Below are positions 58,180-64,000 of a stretch of DNA of 64,000 bases, one piece after another (positions within the stretch are counted from its first letter, which is position 1; every line of letters begins with the position of its first letter). The notes below the pieces were generated by a model. The model did no database searches and was not told the origin of the DNA. It worked only from the letters and a program-made list of their open reading frames with translations. Position numbers and translations under genes: made by a program. Source of the stretch: Flexivirga endophytica (GTDB lineage Bacteria; Actinomycetota; Actinomycetes; Actinomycetales; Dermatophilaceae); the NCBI RefSeq assembly GCF_014640635.1, contig NZ_BMHI01000004.1, forward strand, positions 186,001 to 250,000. The letters are read 5' to 3'.

Positions 58180-59394
58180 GTGAGAGTGGATCTGCTGACC
58201 AAGGAATATCCGCCCAACATCTACGGCGGCGCCGGAGTGCATGTGGCCGAGCTGGTGCGCGCGCTGCGTGGACTCGGTGACACCGTGCAGGTGCGCGCGT
58301 TCGGGAGTCCGGTGGCTGAGACGGACACGACCGGCTATCCGAACCTGCCCGAGCTCGACACCGCCAACGCGGCGCTGCAGACGATGGGAGTGGACCTGCG
58401 CATCGCCGACGACTGCGCCGGTGCGGACGTCGTGCACTCGCACACCTGGTACGCCAACTTCGCCGGCCATGTCGCGTCGCTGCTGCACGGCGTCCCCCAT
58501 GTCGTGACCGCACACAGCCTGGAGCCGATGCGACCGTGGAAGGCCGAGCAACTCGGTGGCGGTTACCGCGTGTCGTCATACATCGAGCGCACGGCGTATG
58601 ACGCGGCTGCCGCCGTGATCGCGGTCAGCCACGGCATGCGCAAGGACGTGCTGGCGAGCTACCCGGACCTGGACCCGGCCAAGGTGCACGTGGTGCACAA
58701 CGGCATCGACTCGCAGCTGTGGCACCGCGACACCAGTGACGAAGCCACCGCGACGGTCCGCAGGCACGGACTGGACCCGGAGCGTCCCAGCGTGATCTTC
58801 GTCGGACGGATCACCCGGCAGAAGGGTCTGCCCTATCTGCTGCGCGCGGCTGCCGAGTTGCCTCCGGAGGTGCAGCTGGTCCTGTGCGCGGGTGCTCCCG
58901 ACACCCCGGAGATCCTGCGCGAGGTCGAGGACCTGGTGGCCGGCCTTCGCGAGTCGCGCGATGGTGTGAGCTGGATCCCGGACATGCTCCCACGCGCAGA
59001 GGTCATCGCATTGCTTTCTGCTGCAACGGTTTTCGTCTGTCCCTCGGTCTATGAGCCGCTCGGCATCGTCAACCTGGAAGCTATGGCGTGCGGCTGCCCG
59101 GTGGTGGGCACCGCGACGGGCGGCATACCCGAGGTGGTCGCCGATGGTGAGACGGGTTGGTTGGTTCCGATCGATCAACTCAGCGATGGCACCGGCACGC
59201 CGAAGGACCCGGACCGGTTCGTCGCGGACCTGGCGCGCACGCTCACCGAGGCGGTGGGTGACGCGACCGAGGCGCGACGGCGAGGTGCGGCCGGCCGCGA
59301 GCGTGCCGTGCGCGAATTCGGCTGGGAGATCATCGCGCAGCGCACCCAGCAGGTCTACGACACGTTGGTGCGGTCAGGCACGCATTCCGGCTAG
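58180..59394 (+). CDS. glgA: GlgA-type GT4 glycogen synthase
   Basis: 404 residues from GTG 58180 (VRVDLLTKEYPPNIYGGAGVHVAELVRAL), chosen because family members start here; GTG 58174 is two codons earlier. A GT-B glycosyltransferase using ADP-glucose: FVGRITRQKGLPYLLRAA and the E-x7-E region PSVYEPLGIVNLEAMACGCPVVGTATGGIPEVV. In mycobacteria the close relative GlgM makes maltose-1-phosphate, so product assignment as glycogen or maltose-1-phosphate is open. Confidence 0.92.
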   Translation: MRVDLLTKEYPPNIYGGAGVHVAELVRALRGLGDTVQVRAFGSPVAETDTTGYPNLPELDTANAALQTMGVDLRIADDCAGADVVHSHTWYANFAGHVASLLHGVPHVVTAHSLEPMRPWKAEQLGGGYRVSSYIERTAYDAAAAVIAVSHGMRKDVLASYPDLDPAKVHVVHNGIDSQLWHRDTSDEATATVRRHGLDPERPSVIFVGRITRQKGLPYLLRAAAELPPEVQLVLCAGAPDTPEILREVEDLVAGLRESRDGVSWIPDMLPRAEVIALLSAATVFVCPSVYEPLGIVNLEAMACGCPVVGTATGGIPEVVADGETGWLVPIDQLSDGTGTPKDPDRFVADLARTLTEAVGDATEARRRGAAGRERAVREFGWEIIAQRTQQVYDTLVRSGTHSG

Positions 59395-60126
59395 GTGCAG
59401 TGCTGCGGCCGTCGTCGCGTGTGCCATCGCCTGGTCGGTGGCGGCCTGCAGTTCGCGCAACGCGCGCAGCCGACCAGCGTCCGCTGCCACGTCGATGGCA
59501 GGTGAGTGGCCGAGTGCGAAATCGACTGCGGCACCGACTGTCCCGGCGGTCTGCAGGATCCGTATGGCACGTCCCGGCAGCCCTGATGGCAGCCCCCACT
59601 CGCGCAGGGTGGTGACCTCGTCCGCCTGGGCCCGCAGCGTCGAACCGGCGAACGGCTGGATGTCCAGCGATTCCAGGGCGGACGTCGCGTGCACGAGCCG
59701 GGTGCGTAGCTCACGCTCGATCTGCGACTCGTGCAGCTCCTCCAGCCGGTGAGCGGGTGTGGGCTCGCAGTCGAAGGCGGTGAGCCGGACCGCCATACCC
59801 TGATCGCCCTCGGGCCCGAAGATCTCGATCGACGGCACGAGCGCGCCGCCGATCGCGGGCACGTAGACGCACTCGCCCGAATCGGTTGCGGCAGCGGTGA
59901 GTTCGGGATTGCCACGTGGCAGGCCGGAGATGTCGCCGGCGCGGGGGAGTGCGCATGCCAGCACTCGCTCGCCGAAGTCCTGCCAGGTGGCCAGATGGCC
60001 GACGTCGCCCGCGACGTGGTCGGCGTCGGGCAACGCCTGCCGCACGGCCTCCTCGAGGTCGAGATGGCCTGCCCAGGCAGCGGTCACCCACAGGCTGAGT
60101 CGTACGGCGGCTGGCAGATCGGACAT
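59374..60126 (-). CDS. Conserved actinobacterial protein of unknown function
   Basis: 250 residues from ATG 60126; the open frame runs on upstream through other genes. I do not recognise the family with certainty. The sequence is soluble and slightly acidic, with an opening segment SLWVTAAWAGHLDLEEAVRQALPDADHVAGDV and a helical end rich in Ala (DAGRLRALRELQAATDQAMAHATTAAALHL). No signal peptide, membrane helix or catalytic motif stands out. It overlaps the convergent glgA end by 21 bp and is divergent from the ABC ATPase at 60212. Confidence 0.7.
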   Translation of the reverse strand: MSDLPAAVRLSLWVTAAWAGHLDLEEAVRQALPDADHVAGDVGHLATWQDFGERVLACALPRAGDISGLPRGNPELTAAATDSGECVYVPAIGGALVPSIEIFGPEGDQGMAVRLTAFDCEPTPAHRLEELHESQIERELRTRLVHATSALESLDIQPFAGSTLRAQADEVTTLREWGLPSGLPGRAIRILQTAGTVGAAVDFALGHSPAIDVAADAGRLRALRELQAATDQAMAHATTAAALHLAGMRA

Positions 60127-60211
60127 GGCGCCATCAAGGGTATGACGCAGGCCTTCCGTCAACCGCTGACCGGTCGCTCGTACGCGGCCCCGACGTCGTA
60201 AGGTGCGTGGC

Positions 60212-61024
60212 ATGTCCGATGTGCTGGCACTCGCCGATGTGAGCGTGGTCCGCGGCAACAAGCGTCTGCTCGACGGCGTCGACTGGGAGGTCGAGGAGGG
60301 CGAACGCTGGGTCGTGCTCGGTCCCAACGGAGCGGGGAAGACGACGTTGCTGCAGATCGCCGCTGCCCGCATCCACCCGTCGGGGGGCGTCGCGGGTGTG
60401 CTGTCCGAAGTGCTGGGCGCTGTCGACGTCTTCGAGCTGCGGCCCCGAATCGGCCTGGCGTCAGCGACGATTGCCGAGCGCATTCCCAACGGCGAGCGTG
60501 TCGGTGACGTCGTCGTGACGGCGGCATACGGCATGGTCGGCCGTTGGCGTGAGTCGTACGACGAACTCGACCACGGGCGTGCCAAGGAGTTGCTGGACGC
60601 ACTGGGAGCGGGACATCTGGTCGACCGGCGGTTCGGCACCCTGAGCGAGGGTGAACGCAAGCGGGTGCAGATCGCGCGAGCGCTGATGACCGACCCGGAG
60701 CTGATGCTGCTCGACGAGCCCGCCGCGGGGCTGGACCTCGGCGGGCGTGAGGACCTGGTCAGCAGGCTGGGGGAGATCGCCCTCGACATCGAAGCGCCCG
60801 CGCTGGTGCTGGTGACCCACCACGTGGAGGAGATCCCGGCAGGTTTCACCGACGTGCTGCTCCTCCGGGACGGCAAGGTCGTCGCGGCAGGCCCGCTCGA
60901 GTCGACGCTGACCGCCGAGAACCTCAGTGCGACCTTCGGTCTTGAGTTGACCCTGGAGCGAGTGGGCGACCGTTGGGCGGCCCGTGCCGTGCAACCGCCC
61001 CGTGGACGGCACGCCGCCGGCTGA
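60212..61024 (+). CDS. Orphan ABC ATP-binding protein
   Basis: 270 residues from ATG 60212, 8 bases after AAGG; GTG 60203 is an alternative. Walker A GPNGAGKTTLLQ, signature LSEGERKRVQIARAL, Walker B LMLLDEPAAGLD, and switch His LVTHHVEEIP. The sequence resembles single-domain ATPases of the YlmA/ModF kind. No membrane partner is next to it (the following gene is a TSUP permease, not an ABC subunit), so the partner or function is unknown. Confidence 0.9.
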   Translation: MSDVLALADVSVVRGNKRLLDGVDWEVEEGERWVVLGPNGAGKTTLLQIAAARIHPSGGVAGVLSEVLGAVDVFELRPRIGLASATIAERIPNGERVGDVVVTAAYGMVGRWRESYDELDHGRAKELLDALGAGHLVDRRFGTLSEGERKRVQIARALMTDPELMLLDEPAAGLDLGGREDLVSRLGEIALDIEAPALVLVTHHVEEIPAGFTDVLLLRDGKVVAAGPLESTLTAENLSATFGLELTLERVGDRWAARAVQPPRGRHAAG

Positions 61025-61050
61025 GCCCGCTGCCGTAGGTTGTTCGCACC

Positions 61051-61818
61051 ATGTCCCTGACCGAAATTCTGTTGATCACCCTTGCCGGCGTGGCGGCCGG
61101 CTGCATCAACACCATCGTCGGATCCGGCACCCTGGTCACCTTTCCCACCCTGCTGGCATTCGGCTATCCGGCGGTGCCGGCCAACATCTCCAACTCGGTG
61201 GGCCTCGTCGCCGGTGGTATCTCCGGATCGTGGGGCTATCGCGCGGAGGTGTCCGAGGCGCGAGCACGGCTCAAACAGTTCATGCCGATGTCCTTGCTCG
61301 GTGGCATCACCGGTGCCCTGCTGCTGATCTGGTTGCCGCCGTCGGCGTTCAAGGCGATCGTGCCGACACTCATCATCATCGGCATCGTGCTCGTCGTCAT
61401 CGGTCCGTGGCTGCAGAAGCGCGCGGCGGCCAAGCACCTCGATGCATCGCAGGAGATGTCCCGTCCCCGCCGGATTGCTTTGCGGGCAGGGATTTTCGCG
61501 GCCGGCGTCTATGGCGGCTACTTCGGAGCCGCACAGGGCGTGCTGTTGATGGGTCTGATGAGTGCGATGCTCTCGGACCCACTCCAGCGACTCAACGGCA
61601 TCAAGAACATCCTCAGCCTGATCGTCAACGCGGTCGCTGCCGTCACGTTCATCATCGTGTCGTTCGACAACGTACGGTGGACCGTCGCACTGCTCATCGC
61701 GATCGGCGCCTTCATCGGCGGGGTCATCGGTGCGAAGGTCGGCCGGCGGCTCCCGCCGTGGCTGCTGCGCACCGTCATCGTGATCGTCGGCGTGGTCGCG
61801 CTGACCCAGATGTTCTGA
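61051..61818 (+). CDS. TSUP (TauE/SafE) family membrane permease
   Basis: 255 residues with about seven to eight membrane helices. Conserved marks GVAAGCINTIVGSGTLVTFPTLLAFG at the N-terminus and a second repeat GVYGGYFGAAQGVLLMGLM in the middle, the two halves of the TauE/SafE fold. Family members carry sulfite, sulfoacetate or other anions; the substrate here is unknown. Starts 26 bp after the ABC ATPase. Confidence 0.92.
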   Translation: MSLTEILLITLAGVAAGCINTIVGSGTLVTFPTLLAFGYPAVPANISNSVGLVAGGISGSWGYRAEVSEARARLKQFMPMSLLGGITGALLLIWLPPSAFKAIVPTLIIIGIVLVVIGPWLQKRAAAKHLDASQEMSRPRRIALRAGIFAAGVYGGYFGAAQGVLLMGLMSAMLSDPLQRLNGIKNILSLIVNAVAAVTFIIVSFDNVRWTVALLIAIGAFIGGVIGAKVGRRLPPWLLRTVIVIVGVVALTQMF

Positions 61819-61846
61819 CGAGCAGACCGATCTAGGGTTGCCGACT

Positions 61847-62674
61847 GTGCCAGTCATCGAGATCACCGACCCGGCCGACGAACGCGTGCGGGACTACTTC
61901 CGGTTGACCGACGTCGCGCTACGCCGCCGGCTCGAGCCGGAGAACGGCCTTTACCTCGCCGAGAGCGAGAAGGTCATCCGGCGCGCGCTCAGCGCCGGGC
62001 ATCGGCCGCGGTCCTACCTGATGGGACGCCGCTGGCTGACCGACCTGGTCGACCTGGTGGAGCAGGCCGAGCGGGACGGAATCCCCGTGTATGTCGGAGC
62101 CGATGACGTCATCGAGGAGATGACCGGATTCCACCTGCACCGTGGCGCACTCGCGTCGATGCATCGGCCTGTGCTGCCGGCATACGGCGAACTCGTGCGG
62201 GACGCCCGGCGGGTGCTGGTCCTGGAGGACATCGTCGATCACACCAATGTCGGTGCGATCTTCCGCTCCGCGGCCGCGCTCGGGGTGGACGCGGTGTTGA
62301 TCACGCCCCGCTGTGCCGATCCGCTCTATCGCCGCAGCGTGCGGGTATCCATGGGCACCGTGTTCCAGGTGCCGTGGACCCGCATCGAACCGTGGCCGGC
62401 CGCCGTCAGTGACCTGCAGGCCGTCGGATTCTCCGTCGCGTCGCTCGCCCTGCGGGAGGACGCGGTCAGCCTGGACGAGCTGGTCGCGGACCTGCCGGAA
62501 CGCCTGGCCATCGTGCTCGGCACGGAGGGCGACGGCCTCGGAAGTCGGACCGTGGAGACCAGCGACCTCGTGGTGCGCATCCCGATGTCGGGCGAAGTCG
62601 ACTCCCTGAACGTCGCTGCCGCCAGTGCGGTGGTGCTGTGGGCGACACGCCCCGAGAGCCCCAGGGCCCCATAA
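61847..62674 (+). CDS. SpoU-family rRNA/tRNA 2'-O-methyltransferase
   Basis: 275 residues from GTG 61847, 9 bases after AGGG; TTG 61838 is possible. An N-terminal substrate-binding domain is followed by a SPOUT knot with its three motifs: VDHTNVGAIFRSAAALGVDAV, VLGTEGDGLGS, and IPMSGEVDSLNVAAASAVVLW. It methylates a ribose in rRNA or tRNA using SAM; the exact nucleotide cannot be assigned. Confidence 0.92.
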   Translation: MPVIEITDPADERVRDYFRLTDVALRRRLEPENGLYLAESEKVIRRALSAGHRPRSYLMGRRWLTDLVDLVEQAERDGIPVYVGADDVIEEMTGFHLHRGALASMHRPVLPAYGELVRDARRVLVLEDIVDHTNVGAIFRSAAALGVDAVLITPRCADPLYRRSVRVSMGTVFQVPWTRIEPWPAAVSDLQAVGFSVASLALREDAVSLDELVADLPERLAIVLGTEGDGLGSRTVETSDLVVRIPMSGEVDSLNVAAASAVVLWATRPESPRAP

Positions 62675-62736
62675 CCACTTGTCGGGCAGTAGTTTCGGAA
62701 GAGTCAAGGCACTTCAGACCGTCCGGAAGGCACGTC

Positions 62737-63738
62737 ATGGATACCAAGACCTGGTGGATCATCATCGCGATCATCGTGGTGATTCTGATCCTCATCCTCA
62801 TCGCGGCATGGCAGGGGAAGCGCCGCAAGGCGGCGCAGCGTGAGGAGGCACACGCGCTGCGCAACAGGGCGCAGGAGAACGAGGGAACGGTCGTGGAGTC
62901 CCGCCAACGTGCCGAGACGGCGGAGGAGCAGGCCGAGCGGGCCCGCGCCGAGGCCGAGGAGAAGCAGCGTCGGGCCGATCAGCTCGAAGCCGAGGCTGAG
63001 CACGAGAAGAAGACGGCGGCGGCCGTCGAACGCGACCACCAAGAGACGTTGCGTAAGGCAGACAAGCTCGATCCGGACACACCGACCGACCGGCACGGCA
63101 ACCGTGTCGAGGGCAGCGGGACAGGGCACGACGACGACGGCGGCGTCAGCGCCATTGATCCGGCCACCGGCCGGCCGGCTGAGGAATCCGCACGTCAGCA
63201 GGATCTCCGCGCGGACCGCCCGGCTCAGGCCGAGCGTGCGGTGGGTGACGACCAGGGTCCGCTGCATGGGGAGCGTCCGTTGCACGACGATCGCCCGGTC
63301 CAGGGCGAGCGTGCGGTGGGTGACGACCAGGGTCCGCTGCATGGGGAGCGTCCGTTGCACGATGATCGCCCGGTCCAGGGCGAGCGTGCGGTGGGTGACG
63401 ACCAGGGTCCGCTGCATGGGGAGCGTCCGTTGCACGACGATCGCCCCGGCCACGACGAGCGCGAGACTCGTCCGAGGCACGAGGCGGGCCAGTACCGCCA
63501 GGACGGCCCGGTCCACGACGGGACCGGCGACGTCTCGCGCGATGGCGGCTCCGGGTCCTTCGACGGCGGCGACGGCCAGGAAGCCGGTGCGTCGCAGGCC
63601 GACGGAACCAGTCGTCGGTCGTTCGTGCAGCGCGCCAAGGACGCCGTGAAGGGCGACAAGGGCCCCGAGGACGGCGGTCAGCCCGAGGGCGGCTGGGACC
63701 GTTTCAAGGATGTCGACGGCCCTGACGGACGCCACTGA
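62737..63738 (+). CDS. Membrane-anchored charged protein with 25-residue tandem repeats
   Basis: 333 residues from ATG 62737 (GGAAGG 8 bases before). One N-terminal membrane helix (TWWIIIAIIVVILILILIAAW) is followed by a coiled-coil stretch rich in Glu/Arg/Ala (about 28-110, for example ERARAEAEEKQRRADQLEAEAE), then three 25-residue repeats [21 protein letters not shown] at about 166-240, and a disordered Gly/Asp-rich end closing with RRSFVQRAKDAVKGDKGP. I do not recognise a named family. It is probably a membrane-tethered cytoplasmic protein (inference from the short N-terminus and basic residues after the helix). Confidence 0.8.
   Translation: MDTKTWWIIIAIIVVILILILIAAWQGKRRKAAQREEAHALRNRAQENEGTVVESRQRAETAEEQAERARAEAEEKQRRADQLEAEAEHEKKTAAAVERDHQETLRKADKLDPDTPTDRHGNRVEGSGTGHDDDGGVSAIDPATGRPAEESARQQDLRADRPAQAERAVGDDQGPLHGERPLHDDRPVQGERAVGDDQGPLHGERPLHDDRPVQGERAVGDDQGPLHGERPLHDDRPGHDERETRPRHEAGQYRQDGPVHDGTGDVSRDGGSGSFDGGDGQEAGASQADGTSRRSFVQRAKDAVKGDKGPEDGGQPEGGWDRFKDVDGPDGRH
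63232..63448 (+). repeat. 75-bp tandem repeats, three units, inside a coding region
   Basis: Units start at 63232, 63307 and 63382, each GAGCGTGCGGTGGGTGACGA. They are almost identical in DNA (a CACGACGAT/CACGATGAT change), so the expansion is recent. 75 is a multiple of three, so copy number changes keep the frame. Confidence 0.92.
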
Positions 63739-63754
63739 GCGCTGACGTCAGAGG

Positions 63755-64000
63755 CTATTTCGCCTGGTAGGACGCCGTGATGACACCACGGGCGAGCAGA
63801 TTGCCGCCCGTGGTGAACATCGTGACAGCGGGACTCGCGGAGTCGTCCAGGCCCAGGTCGTCGCCCACCGCGTGGACGGCGAACATGTAGCGGTGCGGCC
63901 GGTCGCCGACCGGCGGTGCCGCACCGTCATACGCCTTGTCACCGAAGTCGTTCCGGACGTGGAACGCGCCGGCGGGCAGGTTCTTGCCGTCACCCGCGCC
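63755..64000 (-). CDS. PEBP-family (YbhB/YbcL) protein, C-terminal part
   Basis: The window ends inside the gene; 81 codons and TAG are visible. The conserved stretch FHVRNDFGDKAYDGAAPPVGDRPHRYMFAVHAVGDDLGL is the phosphatidylethanolamine-binding protein motif (D-x-G...G-x-x-PP-x-GD-x-PHRY), followed by GNLLARGVITASYQAK. Family function in bacteria is unclear. It is convergent with the repeat protein, 16 bp away. Confidence 0.88.
   Translation of the reverse strand, partial: GAGDGKNLPAGAFHVRNDFGDKAYDGAAPPVGDRPHRYMFAVHAVGDDLGLDDSASPAVTMFTTGGNLLARGVITASYQAK

Noticed and set aside
59374-61866. An 830-codon protein on the minus strand
   Set aside because: Only the last 250 codons are coherent. 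The upstream part lies antisense to the ABC ATPase and the TSUP permease and is low-complexity shadow sequence.

Overview
The window is one contiguous stretch of a high-GC actinobacterial chromosome, probably from the order Micrococcales (Dermacoccaceae or Intrasporangiaceae type; inferred from gene order and protein style, not provable here). Supporting signs are RbpA, WhiA, OpcA, a mycobacterial-type fabG-inhA pair, the sufR-B-D-Rieske-C-S-U-T cluster, frequent GTG starts and many ATGA/GTGA stop-start overlaps. I see no rRNA, tRNA, transposase, phage gene or CRISPR array. Both ends cut genes: uvrA on the left and a PEBP-family protein on the right.

Layout. 0-10.4 kb: uvrA end, a Rieske lipoprotein, uvrC-rapZ-yvcK-whiA, then gap-pgk-tpiA-secG-rbpA. 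10.4-14.9 kb: a small ArsR/SRPBCC/VOC operon with two clear operators, a divergent PheS-like orphan ligase and a secreted lipase. 14.9-23.4 kb (minus strand): tkt-tal-pgi-zwf-opcA-pgl, a pentose phosphate operon, with three tandem 26-codon mini-ORFs between zwf and opcA. 23.6-28.3 kb: ctaB, a methyltransferase, ctaA and an ABC exporter. 28.4-35.1 kb: the complete suf Fe-S assembly operon. 35.2-47.2 kb: secreted proteins, an ABC-F ATPase, a DUF559 nuclease gene between arrays of a 52-bp-period repeat, a CGNR regulator/MFS pair, an ABC exporter, an enoyl-CoA hydratase, SURF1 and moaA. 47.4-49 kb: fabG-fabI. 49-57 kb: a cyanophycin locus (serB-cphB-cphA-nucleotidyltransferase, facing a CphA-like Mur ligase fused to TPRs). 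57-64 kb: divergent glgC/glgA, an orphan ABC ATPase, a TSUP permease, a SpoU methyltransferase, a repeat-bearing membrane protein and the PEBP end.

Central carbon flow (glycolysis, pentose phosphate, glycogen), storage polymers (glycogen, cyanophycin), Fe-S assembly and heme A/cytochrome oxidase biogenesis dominate the gene content. The most unusual signals are not ordinary genes: (1) an octamer CGNCATAC occurring about 90 times on both strands, mostly inside genes; (2) the 77-bp tandem units that repeat the opcA start as translationally coupled mini-ORFs; (3) a palindromic repeat with a fixed 52-bp period around a Vsr-like nuclease; (4) a second dispersed palindromic element, one copy of which is translated within a VOC protein; (5) a CphA paralogue that lacks the ATP-grasp domain; (6) histone-like Lys/Ala tails on UvrA and OpcA.
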